64,000 bases of DNA from Fratercula arctica (taxonomy: Eukaryota; Chordata; Aves; Charadriiformes; Alcidae), in assembly GCA_947846985.1 (NCBI GenBank), contig CANTUZ010000008.1:43418817-43482816 (forward strand), given 5' to 3'. Each line of letters begins with the position of its first letter. Position 1 is the stretch's first letter. This document shows positions 1 to 10,860 of this stretch, in pieces. A program made the position numbers and the translations under genes. The notes below the pieces were generated by a model. That model ran no database searches, had not been told where the DNA came from, and was given only the letters and a program-made list of their open reading frames with translations.

Positions 1-116
1 ATATTCTTGGAGGAAAAAATAAAAAAAATAGAGAAGCTGCTACAGCCATGAGATTTACAAAAAAAATATGTCTATGTTTGCCAGCCACATTGCATAACTG
101 AACAGAACGCAGTCAC
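1..116 (-). other. MAP2 intron, 5' part (continues off the window)
   Basis: This sequence begins with the donor gtgact just after the exon ending at 117 and runs off the left edge. It is A/T-rich with A runs and holds no recognisable exon. Confidence 0.85.
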
Positions 117-251
117 CTGTCTGCTTCCGTTTAACACAGGAGAGATGAGTTGGTCTAGTATATTTGATAGCAGGTTTTAAAATGATTTTCCTGGAGGGAG
201 AGTGGGCCTGAACTTCAGTTTTTTTAGCAAGTTCAGCTTTCTTATACACTG
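117..251 (-). CDS. MAP2: MAP2 basic exon, last coding exon in the window
   Basis: This 135-nt exon (45 codons, phase 1-1) encodes AVYKKAELAKKTEVQAHSPS, RKIILKPAIKYTRPTHLSCV and KRKQT. Mammalian MAP2 has the same stretch with FILK for IILK and KRKTT for KRKQT. The acceptor is ttcttgtccatag before 251 and the donor ACAG|gtgact after 117. It is strongly basic and lies just before the proline-rich and tubulin-binding repeat region, which is beyond position 1 and not visible here. It is the third exon of the block missing from MAP2c. The intron to the preceding exon is 405 nt. Confidence 0.95.
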
Positions 252-656
252 CTATGGACAAGAAAACACAAAAACACAGAATCAGGAAAAAAGCCAGCAA
301 ACAGTTTCATATGACAATACATCAAGTGGCAGGCCCACTGCTCCACAGCTCCATCCCCACGCGTCGCTCTACTGGGGGGAACAAATCCTAAGTCGGAAGG
401 GGGATAGCACCAGTGCATTACTCTCAGGTGTGTCGCCCAGGGGTCGGTGGGGATGCCTACGACTGAAACGGGACCAGTGGAGCAGTGAGCCCTGCACATG
501 GCTCTTCATATAGTTGTAAAATATCTCATTAAAAAGCACTACCATTAATACTGTTAAGGTGCACATCATCTACAACAGAGTAACCAGATAGTACTATACA
601 ACAGTAAAAATAAAAATAAAAATGAAAAAAATTGTAATAGGGAGTGTTAAATGAAC
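252..656 (-). other. MAP2 intron of 405 nt between the two basic exons
   Basis: The intron runs from donor gttcat to acceptor tccatag. Open frames on both strands cross it but have no conserved content. I see nothing else in it. Confidence 0.9.
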
Positions 657-863
657 CTTTTTTCCTTCTCACTTCATCTCTGGAGAGTGTGCTAGGTTCC
701 TTTTTAGCTATTTTCCTTTCAGGAGTAGAAATCCTGCCTCTCCCAGTTTTAAAAGGTTTCTCTTTTTTATGCTTATCGAGAGATGATCTTCGCAATTCTC
801 TCTCTGCCTTCTCCTCTTTAGGAACAGTTTCTAACTGTTCAGTCATGATGCTCCTATCATCAT
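657..863 (-). CDS. MAP2: MAP2 basic exon after the giant exon
   Basis: This 207-nt exon (69 codons, phase 1-1) reads DDDRSIMTEQLETVPKEEK, then RRSSLDKHKKEKPFKTGRGR, ISTPERKIAKKEPSTLSRDE and VRRKK. It matches mammalian MAP2 with conservative changes (IPKEEK to VPKEEK, RKVAKK to RKIAKK). The acceptor is ctgatcctacag before 863 and the donor AAAAAAG|gttcat is after 657; the donor is non-ideal at its third and fourth intron bases. The segment marks the switch from the acidic projection arm to the basic region leading to the microtubule-binding domain. RRSS is a good PKA-type site. The exon belongs to the set skipped in MAP2c. The intron to the giant exon is only 246 nt. Confidence 0.95.
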
Positions 864-1109
864 CTGTAGGATCAGAGCAAATTATAACAACAAACAAAAG
901 ATTAGTAACAAATGTCAACAATACTGCAGTGGAGCAGGGAAAAATAGTTGAAGACAGAGCAGATGGATTAATAAAAAAAGGCAGACTATTTTACCATTTT
1001 TCTGAAACATGCTGAGGTCACTATTACAACTATAATAATTTTAGGTTTTGATCATTATGATTTGGAAGCAAAAATATTTAACAGACAAAACAGAAAGGAT
1101 AATGCACAC
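864..1109 (-). other. MAP2 intron of 246 nt after the giant exon
   Basis: The intron runs from donor gtgtgc to acceptor cctacag. It is short and A/T-rich, with no other feature visible. Confidence 0.9.
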
Positions 1110-4100
1110 CTTGAGTATCTGCCCAGAGACTGTCTGTGTCCATGATGGAGTCATCGATTGTTGTTTCATCTTTGTAATCATCACATGTCTCTGTCTTGTA
1201 GTCGGTGAGCAGGATTTCTTCTCTCTGGGGTGAAGCAGGAGCTTCTGGGGAGCCCTCCTTGGGCTCCACTTGAATGTCAGCCACTTCCTCAACCTCCAGC
1301 TCCTCTTCAGCCTGGGAGTCCCCTGTTTCGATGTCTTCCTGCTGAGTAGCAGCAAAGCGCACGCTGTGAGAAGCAGATTCACCCTCATCAACTGTTGTCT
1401 GCACCACTGTGATAAAGTCGTCCTCTACTGTCACCACGGATTCAATGATGCCTTTCAGTTCAGGCAGTGCTTCTGGGCTACCCTTGGCTAGCATTTCTTC
1501 AGCAGTAGGTTCCCCAAAGTCTGTTTCTGGGGGCATTTCTGATATAAGATGCTGTTTATCCTCTTCCTTTTCTTCTTGACCTACTTCTACCTCTTCTTCC
1601 TCATGTTCTTCCCCTTTTGTGGCCCCAGCTTCCACTTCATATGGCAGCAGCTTTTGGATTTCCATAGGTTTCACAGCTGTATCAGGAGTCTTTTCAGTTC
1701 CTTCTGGAGGCTGCGGTATGCTCTCCATCTGAATCTCAGCAGGCTCTTCCTGGAGAGGCTCAGTTTTTGGGTGGAGGGGCTCCATAGAAGGCTCCTTTGC
1801 TGGTAACTGTGCAGGCGTCTCTTCCCCAGACATGGGAGGCTTTGGAGGTTCTGCTTTGATATCCTCTGGTTTCAAGGATTCTCCATTCAAACCTTCTTGG
1901 GCTTGATCATGCTCTCCACTAGATTCATAAGATTCCTCTTTATCAACTGCCTCTTGATGTACCAGATCGGGCTTAGTTACTTTTTCCTTAATTTCTGTTT
2001 CAGACAGTTTGGTGCTGTCCTTCACATAACTAGGCTCGGTCTTGGAAAGTACATCTGCGTCCTTTGCTTCTCTGGACAAGATGGTCTGATCTTTCTGTTG
2101 AGTATCTTTGGGTTCAGGCTCTCCTCTTTTAACAGAGGCTTTGTCCTTCCCCGAAGGGAGAGAAACAACCTCACTGATCTTAGTATCTAACTGACTCTGA
2201 TATTCTTGGTCAGCTCTCCTTGCAGCCACTTCCAAATCGTGCTTTATAGCATTGTAATCTGGTTTTATTGGAGCTTCTATCTCAGCTATTTCAGGAACAA
2301 CGCTAAGAATCTTCTCCTCCTTCTCCATCAACAAAGAAACAGCATTCTTTTCTATTGCTATCTCTGAAGCTGATATTCTGTCATACGTGGTATCATCGGT
2401 TACATGAACTTTATCAGCCACACTTTCTTCTTTCATTTCTAAGATTGCCTCAGGTCTTGTCTTCTCTGGCTCTGCACCTTTAATGGGATAGACCTCTTTA
2501 GAGTCAACTTGATCTTCACTTTTTTCTAGCACCGTATCCAGCTTCTCTTTTTTCTCCTGCTCAAAGTCCCTTGCCAGAATGGACTCACCGGTGGCATGCT
2601 GACCTAGGTCTTTTTCACCTAGGAATTCTTCTTTCGATTTTTCAGCTGCTGCCAACTTCACTTCTATTAAAGACAAGTCAGGAGCCAGGCCCCGCCTCAG
2701 TTTTTCATCTGTGCCTTCATAAAAGGGACAGGTTTCGCTCGTTAAATTCTCACTGTCCTGAACTGGAGAAGGGAGTGGGACTGTGTACTTATTGAAAACA
2801 CAGTAGCCCAAGTCTTCTAGTTGACTTTCAGCTTTTAGAGTTACATGGTTTTCATCTGTCACAGGTGGCAGGGCGGTGCTGCTGCCTTCCAAAACAGTGT
2901 CAGAAGGAACTGACTTCTTTTGTGCCATCTCAGCATCTGCACTCACAGAGGCTAATCTAGATCTTGTCCCTGCTAAGTCTAACATTTCAGGCAGGTCAGG
3001 AGCCAGGACAGACCCATTTTTGTAATACTCTTTGGCCAGGAAAGGTGATTCGACCAAGGTCTCAGGCTGGACTTTTTCTTCTGCCATTGCTTTTTCTTCT
3101 TCAATGTGCTCATCTTCCTCTCTGCTATCAATGGGGAAGCAGGGGGCCTTCTCCAATGCCGGTGTGGTTGCTGGCAAGTAATCATCACCTTCATCCATAC
3201 TTCCACTAGTGTTAGTTAGGATATCTGAAGCGAGGGGAGAAAGATCATGTGCGCGACCAAAGCTAAATCCTAGAGCTATTGAATCCAGGCAGGACATGGG
3301 CAAGTTAATAGACATACTTCTCTGTTCAATTGCAGATCTCCCCCCAAGCCCCAAGCTCCTGCTCAGAGTTAGGTCATCTTTATTTTTACTGTGGAGTTCT
3401 CTCTTATCCCCATAGACTTTGGGGTCAATAGTGAACATTCTTTCTGTTGGGGAACTTGGTTCTTCAGATTTGTCTGGTGTAAAGCTCTGAGCCAGGGTAC
3501 TGTATCCTATTTCACGAGCAGGCCCACTCTGCTGCTGATCCAATTCTGTCTGTAATGCTTCCTCATCTTCCTCTTTGTCTTCAGGTATCAGACGATCTGT
3601 CTGATAAGGCTCATATACACTCTCTTTAGTGTCACTTAGCTCATAGTAATCACTGCCTTGTTTCAGAGCATCTGCTTTGAAGGCTTCCTCTTTCAGAGCA
3701 GAGGTTTCAAAATACTTCGACATTCCAGATCGATCCTCCTCTTCTTTCATTTGATGAGGAGCTGAAACACTTGTCTTATCCTCCTTGGTATCTTTTTTAA
3801 CATCTTTCTCTTGAAAAAGTTCTAGAGTAGGGGTCTTGTCAGTGGTTAAACTTGGTGCCACAGGGGCTTTCTCTGTTATTCTGGATAACTGAGTGGTATC
3901 AGGGTGCTCTGCTGTTTTCTCAAGGGTCAGTTCATGGCTTAACTTGGCTGGGGACATCTGCGTTCTTGGCTGGACCTCCTTTTTCATGTCTACTGTTGCT
4001 GGGAGCCCACTTTGGTCCATTTCTTTTTCTGCTTTGAGATTATCAGGTGACTTTTTATCTTCATCATCCTTTTGAAAATCTGCTTTGTCTAGGGAAAGTG

Positions 4101-4922
4101 TCTTAACTTCATGTTTTGTGGTAAATTTACCATCATCTAATATTCGAGCCTCCCCTTTATCATAGAAGTCATACCTTTCTTCCTCATCACTCTCATCCTT
4201 GGTCATGTCCTTTTCCTCCCCCCATGCAGGGATTTTCTGGGTGCTTGGTGTCTTCAGGCCATCTACAGTTACTGATGAGACTTCTTGCAGAGCTAGTGTC
4301 CTGTCTCTGTGGATCTGTTCATCTTTAGTGAGATCTTTGGCAGACAGTTGGTCAGTCGGTTCCAATTCTGTTTTGGAACTGTCTTTGAGTGGAAGCTCCT
4401 GGGGGACAGTGGGAGATGGGCCTGAAGGAAGTTCACTTTTGTCTGCTTCTGCCTTGGGTTCTGATAGCAACAGAGAACTTTCACCATGGCTCATGGCAAG
4501 ATCTTGGACATCTTTAAGGTCATCTTTAAATTTCATAGACATAACTTGGTTGGATGATGAGGGCACATCTGGAGTCCTTTCTTCTGTTTTGCTCCCTTTA
4601 GGCAGTTCAGAGGACAAGTCCTTTTGTTCTTGAGAAGCAGGAAGCTTGGCAGCAGGTTCTGCAAAACTGTCTTCCCCTTTCTTTTGTGATTCAGTTTCCA
4701 AGATCTGTTCTGATAGAGGTGAAGGCATTTTTTCTTTGTCTTTGCTCTTTTTATCTATAGCCTCTGTTTTTGCTGGCTGTGGAACTAAGGCATCGTGTTT
4801 AGGTTGCTCACCAGTCTTAGTATCTTTCACAGATTCATGTTGCTTTGTGTCTAATGGTTCTGCTGTGAAAGGGCGTGAGCCCTCCTGGACACGGAATTCC
4901 ATCTTCGTGGCTGCAAGTAAAT
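1110..4922 (-). CDS. MAP2: MAP2 giant exon (projection domain)
   Basis: This single 3813-nt exon (1271 codon equivalents, phase 1-1) encodes the long acidic arm that projects from the microtubule in MAP2a/b and spaces neighbouring microtubules. It begins DLLAATKMEF (mammals DLLTASKMEF) after acceptor acttcag and ends DTDSLWADTQ before donor CAAG|gtgtgc. The best-conserved blocks are at about 3735-3120 (SKYFETSALKEEA, MFTIDPKVYGDKR, LTLSRSLGLGGRSA, GDDYLPATTPALEKAPCFP), matching the MAP2/tau projection domain family. Others lie at about 3010-2650 (PEMLDLAGTRSRLASVSADA, LEDLGYCVFNKYTVPLPSP), 1985-1910 (KPDLVHQEAVDKEESYESSG), 1455-1345 (IIESVVTVEDDFITVVQTT) and 1205-1110 (DDYKDETTIDDSIMDTDSLW). 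Between them the sequence is Glu/Lys/Ser/Pro-rich, low in complexity and probably disordered. There is no frameshift or stop. Its length is close to my estimate for the mammalian exon. Confidence 0.97.
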
Positions 4923-6800
4923 CTGAAGTAGTTTGTTTGGGTTTGATAACAAAATTATTTAAAGCACTTACAGGCAGGCAGTCATGTGGCTTACAACAAC
5001 ATCCTGGTATGAATGATGGAAAGGAGAGGGAGAAAGATGGAAACATGCAGCAAGGTCATCCACCTAGAAATCTGCTTTAAAGTGTTAAACCCTAGTTTCC
5101 TTTCAATATATGGTTTTACAGTGAAAATGTGAGTTGCACACATATAAATATGTGACCACTGAAATGAGATGATTTAATGTGATTTCCTCATCTTCATGGT
5201 TTGTATACAACAGTAAAACCACAAGTAATCCTCACTTCATTGGTATGCTTTGCTGGACTCTGTAACTTGTGTTAGTTTTGAGTTAATGAAGTCTGCAAGA
5301 TTAAGTCCCATCAGTAGTATCCTTTTATTTTGCTGATATTTAAAACATGCACAGTTATACATTTCTTTATCTATTTTACTTTTTTCTTCTACACGCAGCC
5401 TAAACCAAATAAATGCATATAAAAGGTTTTGCAAGTGTCAGAAGAGGCTGGTTTTTTAACTGTACCAACTTTTGACATTTACTGTTTGGCAAATGACAAA
5501 AATCTCACTGCTGTCATGAAACGAGTATGTGTAAATCAGCAACAGAGCTATTAATAGTCCTAGATCTTGGAGGTCTGGTCTTCAAAATGGCCAGCCATCT
5601 TCAGCTGTAACTGAAGTCAAAGAATACTTGGCATGTTTCAATGGCTGTAGGTCAGGCCCTAATTAAGTTAATTTGAAACTAAAAATGCTACTCTTACAGT
5701 CTGCCACTATATTTTTAGGGAGTAATACCTAGTTAAGTTTTTTTTATACACACTCTGTAATCATTAATAGCTTGTTCTTTTTTTAATATCCTATGGAAAA
5801 TAATGATTCCTATCACATGGAAAACTTCCTATTATGGAAAATATGAAGAGAGATACTGCAGAATGTGACAGAATTTTCTGCAGTGATCTGTAAAAAAATT
5901 TTTATGAGCTTTTTCTAAAGCTTGTTACAACAAGCATTGGGCCAACTCTGAATCTCCTCATCTCCGATTTAAAGTCCATGGAGCCATCCCTTTCCTCTGA
6001 CGAATATGAATTTTTTAGAACAATTAGTATCAAAGTATTGGCCATTCTTGAAATAGCTGGATATGTTAATATTTAGTCAAAAAGCAACTGCCATTCTAAA
6101 CTCTACAGGTATAAAAAACAGAGGTCTACAATTCCAGTAATTTTGCTCCTTTATGTTTTTACATTTGATGACTTACTTGCAAACTCTATGAATTATAAAA
6201 ACATGGCCATTGAGCTGACGTCATCCTCATTTCACAGAAATTAAATAGCTACTGACTTTATGTATCCTACTATGCATCTTACTGTAGTGCAAATGAATAA
6301 TACCAATGGTATCGAAACATATTCTGACTGGCAAAGGAATTTAATACTCTTTAGCTGGGCCAGCCACAACACCAGCCTCCCAAATGTAGCGTTTCTCAGC
6401 CAGGTATTGCACGGGTACATCACTACCCATATAATGTGTCTTTACACCTTGTTGCACTGGCTGAAGAGAAGTATCATTAAAAGGAAAATCCTGAAGCCTA
6501 GTTCTTACATACTGAAAGACAATAAATTGAGGTAAATATTTTGTTCAGTAAGCAGATCAGAAATTCATCCTATGCACCCAATCCTAAACTTCACTATGAA
6601 GGCAAACATCCCAGTGGAAGTGATGGAGGTTTTGCCTGACCAAGGCACTCCAGCAGGGTTAAACATTTGTAATAAGGTAAGACACAAAAAATCAGAGTTC
6701 TGGCAATGATCGAGGAGAGGGGGGGTGGACTGCAATGAACGGCAAGGATATGACATAAGAAGCAATAGCTTTAGGGAAGCTAAACCAGAATGCACTGAAG

Positions 6801-6847
6801 CACACACACACACAAAAAAAAACCAAACAAACAAACAAAAAAAACCA
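6801..6847 (+). repeat. CA/CAAA simple repeat
   Basis: A (CA)7 run passes into an A run and then CAAA units. It is intronic simple sequence. Confidence 0.9.
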
Positions 6848-7304
6848 AACACCACCAAAGAACCTGCACACTGCAAATGAAAACATTTCTACAGTTTAAG
6901 CCTCTTTATGTCATAGTCAAAGTCAAAAAATCTACTTTTTGAAAGCAAAGCAGATGAATCTCTGCACCAAAAAGAAAAAAATATACATAGATTAGCAATG
7001 TGACTGGCAAACACATCTGAGATGAGGGAAAAAGGCTTACGCAGAGGAATCAGCTTAGCTGCAAAGCGCATTTTATCATGGCAAAGTAAAAAATCAGGAG
7101 TCAGCCACAGCGGTGGGAAACCATGTTGTCATACAGCACCTATGCAATCATATGATCTGCTACACACTCTTCAAGCATAATAAGAGCAGTCATACTCATA
7201 AATGGGAAGAACAGGAAATGAAACAGCCTTGGAAAGCACTGGAGAAAGCTGGAGAAGGACTGGCCGGCAGCAAACACATGCAAACCTAAGGAGGACACAC
7301 ACAC

Positions 7305-7562
7305 CTCCCTCAGCTGAGGAAGGGGAGGTGTCTGTTGGGGCCGGTTCCGCCACAACAGCGACACTCTCCCTGCTGGATGCCGCTCTGGGCACTTTGTCTT
7401 CACCACACACTTTGGCCTCCAAACCAGAATCCGACTGACCCTCACAGAGGCCCTTTGCCTGGTCCAAAGGCACAATGGGCCCGTGCTCTTTCCCCAGTTG
7501 CTTCCCAGGAAAAGCAGCAGGTTTCACTTCCACAGCCATCGCACTCTTTACTGGTTCTTCTT
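7305..7562 (-). CDS. MAP2: candidate in-frame MAP2 cassette exon before the giant exon
   Basis: This 258-nt open segment (86 codons) has a good acceptor, a pyrimidine tract ending tttttccatccccaag before 7562. Its donor GGGAG|gtgtgt after 7305 is usable but weak. It begins AA, completing a Glu codon after the single G left by the proline-rich exon, and ends with one G that would join AT of the giant exon, so it is phase 1-1. The product begins EEEPVKSAMAVEVKPAAF and ends AEPAPTDTSPSSAEG, with the acidic, Ala/Pro/Ser-rich make-up of the MAP2 projection arm. Human MAP2 has been reported to contain extra alternative exons near the giant exon. This could be the counterpart of one, but I cannot align it from memory. 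No domain is recognisable. Confidence 0.6.
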
Positions 7563-7738
7563 CTTGGGGATGGAAAAAGGAGGCGACATCAACACCAACA
7601 GTAAACAGCAAGCACCCAGCTCAACAGGACTGCTTTTGCATAACACTTTCAGCTCTGAACATTTTAGATTGAAGCGTGTCGAAGGACTGCTAGTATCCAG
7701 CCCATTTTAGTCATTGTGGAACTGAATTTTCCTTAGGG

Positions 7739-7768
7739 AAAAAAAAACAAGCAAACAAACAAACAAAA
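7739..7768 (+). repeat. A-rich/CAAA simple repeat
   Basis: An A run is followed by about four CAAA-type units. It is intronic simple sequence, about 0.2 kb upstream in transcript order of the candidate exon ending at 7562. Confidence 0.85.
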
Positions 7769-9150
7769 TCTATCTCCCCCAGAAAAGCATGTTTCTGCTG
7801 TAAAATGAGAGCTGAAAGTGTTTTACAGGTATACCTCTCCCAAAGATGACTGTGGGTCAAATATTCATTGCAAATGGAGACGGTATTGAATGATGGATGG
7901 CCTTGACAACACCAATGCATCAACAAGCTCAAAGTACACCGATATTTTTCTGATAAATGTGCTGTTTAATCCAGTACAAGACATTCAGCTGAGGTGGAGG
8001 AAGTTATGAGGCATTGATTTCTTTCCACTGACCTTGGCAATACTGACTGCTGAATGCCAGCAAATCAATCTACCACATGGATCCTGGATTTGGCAAAATA
8101 TTGAGCCACTTCCATAGTCTTAATAATCCTTGTGCATAGCTGGCAACTAATGGTTTCGCAAGAATTCAGTCAAGATACCTACACTGAGCAGGTTTATAAA
8201 CAGTTTCTCCTTCAGGCTGCCTGAAAGCTGAACTCTATGTGAAAATCATAGATTTAACACAAGGACTCTTCATTTTCTTTTCTGTTGCCCCACTAGCCCC
8301 AAGCTCCTCAACACCAAGTAAGTAAAAAAAACCCAATGAATGCAATATAACTATTTGTTCATCTGAATTTCTAAAATACATCACCCAGTCTATGGGCTGT
8401 TAGGATCAGTACAGTAGTAGAAAGAGCTTCCTTTCCTTATGCCACGGCAGAAGACCGATTAGCAAAGTCTCCATTCTGGACTGTATTCCTGCCATTGCTA
8501 CTCAGACAGAATATTACTGTGCGCTATCAGTATCCCTTCTGCTAAGAAGTCAGGATTAAGTGTGAAACCTTTGATTCGGCAACACACTTAAGCGGTTGAC
8601 CAGCAACCACGCTGCAGCCAACCTGATGACCCCCCTGGGTTTAATGTGTGTCCTCGTGCTTAAGGACTTTGCTGAATCAGACTTAGAACAAAGTGTCTGT
8701 ATCCAGACTCTTGGTATTCAAGTACAAGGGCTTCATTTTTTACCTGAGACTGGCACAGTTAAAACCAGACAATCAATCATGCACTTCAGTTCTGGCCTTT
8801 AAAAAGTGGTTTAAGGAACACAAACACTATTTGAGGCTGAGGAAATATCACTATGTAAAGTACAACACATTATTAATAACATATAAAAATGTAAATAAGG
8901 TTAGATACTGTATCTTAAATGAACAGAAGCCAGAAGATTCAGAATCGGAACTGGACGGATGCCTGAGTGTTACAGGGATATTTACACATGGGCAGATTGT
9001 AAAAGGAGCCTGGCAGAACAGCAGGCGTCCAGCCACAAGAGGCCCTGACTTGAATAACATGCTTTACTTTCCTTTTTTCAATTTTACGTAGCTTTGTATG
9101 TGAATCCCTTTCAACCAAAAAATTTTAAGGAAAGCCTCTCATTTTACTCT

Positions 9151-9188
9151 GAGCAATTTCGGGTATACACCTCTATTTCCTGAGACAC
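9151..9188 (+). repeat. direct repeat, copy 1
   Basis: A 38-nt stretch starting gagcaatttcgggtatacac and ending ctgagacac recurs about 545 bp downstream with a handful of changes. Confidence 0.8.
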
Positions 9189-9695
9189 TTCACACAATGC
9201 CACATGATTAAAACTAATTACTCACCGAAGCAGAAAGTTATCCCTGACTTAAAGACGGAATCCTACAGACTCCGTTTGTGCAGCAGACTCTTTCATGCCA
9301 AACAGGCTGCTTGCTTACAGCCAGCAAGCGAGGAGGGCTGTTTCATAATGCCTGTCTTTTCACTGGTGATCCAGCTTATTTCCCTTTTTTTTTAACTCAT
9401 AGATCTGAGGAAATAGATCCTCGTAGTTCTGAGATCTTACACTTTCAGCAGAGGTAGGTGCGTATGACTGAAAAGGAAGGCACCCAGAATAACCAATCCA
9501 GGAGAGCTGCTGAGTACAGCTGCAGGCACCCAGCTATAGTAGGGCTACTCCTGTGATTTTCTGTCTCCCCTCGCTTCAGGCAGGCATGCCGACGCTAACA
9601 ACCTTCAATTATTAGCACTGATCTCTTTCTGGTGCTGTTGCAGTGTTATGCTACATTATCCTGTTAATTCTGAACAGCTCTGGTTTTGACCCAGT

Positions 9696-9734
9696 GAGCA
9701 ATTTCAGGTATACACCTCCATCTGCCTGAGACAC
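9696..9734 (+). repeat. direct repeat, copy 2
   Basis: Second copy, starting gagcaatttcaggtatacac and ending ctgagacac, with about 34 of 38 positions shared with copy 1 and one extra base. Confidence 0.8.
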
Positions 9735-10564
9735 AAACCCTGAGAGGATTCAGTACTGTTTTTAACTTCAGCTCCTGTGTTCCAAGATTGAGTTAGTCAA
9801 ACGCCGTGAGATGAAACGTGATCTATTTTGCCTTGGAGAAGTCATCAGCGTCCCTGTTAGCCACTGAAATAGATTCTCCCTTGATTCCTCAAATGCCATT
9901 TCACTCTGATGTAACCCACGCTGATTGAATAATACTGATGTGCTCAGGCCGTAGAAAAAGAGGTTACAGAAACACAGTAATAGTAAACTTTTTTTTTCTC
10001 CTTGTTTGCAGTCAGCTGACGCAATGTCAACTGGATGTATCCACAAAAAAACTGCAGATGAAACATGACCCAATACTTCCTGAAGTCACCTGTGCATATC
10101 GGGGTAAAAATTGATTTCCTTTGCCTACTAGAGAATTAAAGACCTTCCACAGCTATCTTTGGCACAGGCATGGGTTTTTTCCTCCATTGTGTTAACAACT
10201 GACTTACCTCCAATAACAACCTTTTGGCCTATTTTGCACACTATTCTTGGCACACAGAACAAATTAGTTTACACTTCTTTTAACTAGCTGCTCCTTTTGC
10301 TTCTGCTACAGGCCAGGCCGGCAGACCAAGAGCCTGATTTAAGCAGGAACCATGGTTTCACTGACCCCAAAGTTGCATTCATTGCTCACACTGCAGCTCC
10401 ACTTTGAGATGGAGAGACTCTGGAGGGGCATCACTTCCATGTGGGGAGAAAACACAGCTAGGTTTCCTTCCTCAGAAAGCAGCAATCCCAGGCACGTATA
10501 TAATGGAATGGATGGCAGATGGATAGAGGGGAAGAGGAACAAAATGGGACCACGCTCAGTTCAC

Positions 10565-10807
10565 CTTCATCATGGCCCAACAAGACCACTGTGCTCTTCA
10601 CTGTGGCACTGGGACGTGTACTAGAGCCAGCCCACTCCGAGCTGAACAAAGGGTGTTCATAGTACTCCTCGTCCGAATTGTAGGGCTCATCATCGGGCAC
10701 AGACACTGAAATGGAGGGGGTCAGCTGTCTACGCCACTCCCTGCCGGCAGCAGGCCCGCAGCCCGGGCAGCGGTGCATCGGCCCCACCTTATCCTCCGCC
10801 CCTTCAT
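10565..10807 (-). CDS. MAP2: candidate in-frame MAP2 cassette exon, DEEYYEHP segment (two possible acceptors)
   Basis: This open minus-strand segment sits between the proline-rich exon and the giant exon. With the acceptor cgttcgtag before 10807 it is 243 nt (81 codons). With the stronger acceptor cccctccatttcag before 10705 it is 141 nt (47 codons). Either way it starts with two bases that complete a codon begun by one base, and ends GATGAAG|gtgaac after 10565 leaving one base, so it would splice in frame as a phase 1-1 exon. The part common to both reads VSVPDDEPYNSDEEYYEHPL then FSSEWAGSS. It is acidic, with NSDEE resembling a casein kinase 2 site. I do not confidently recognise this segment from a described MAP2 isoform. 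The extra 5' part of the long form is Cys/Gly/Arg-rich and looks less protein-like. Function unknown; whether it is spliced in is inferred. Confidence 0.6.
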
Positions 10808-10817
10808 CTACGAACAG

Positions 10818-10860
10818 ACACACACAGACAAAAACTGCAGGACAGACAGACAGACAGAGA
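10818..10860 (+). repeat. CA/GACA simple repeat next to a candidate exon
   Basis: CACACACAGACA is followed after 10 bases by about four GACA units. On the minus strand it reads as a TGTC-rich pyrimidine/GT tract that runs into the upstream acceptor of the candidate exon at 10807. Confidence 0.85.

Noticed and set aside
1549..5080. Several plus-strand open frames of 60-144 codons opposite the giant exon (for example 4199-4633 and 4646-5080)
   Set aside because: They are antisense shadows of the long Glu/Lys/Ser-rich MAP2 frame, where stop codons are rare on the other strand. Their Ser/Leu/Phe-rich products resemble no family.
10458..10564. Extension of the candidate exon's open frame past the donor at 10565
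   Set aside because: The frame continues past gtgaac, but the acidic, protein-like composition stops there. I treat it as intron.
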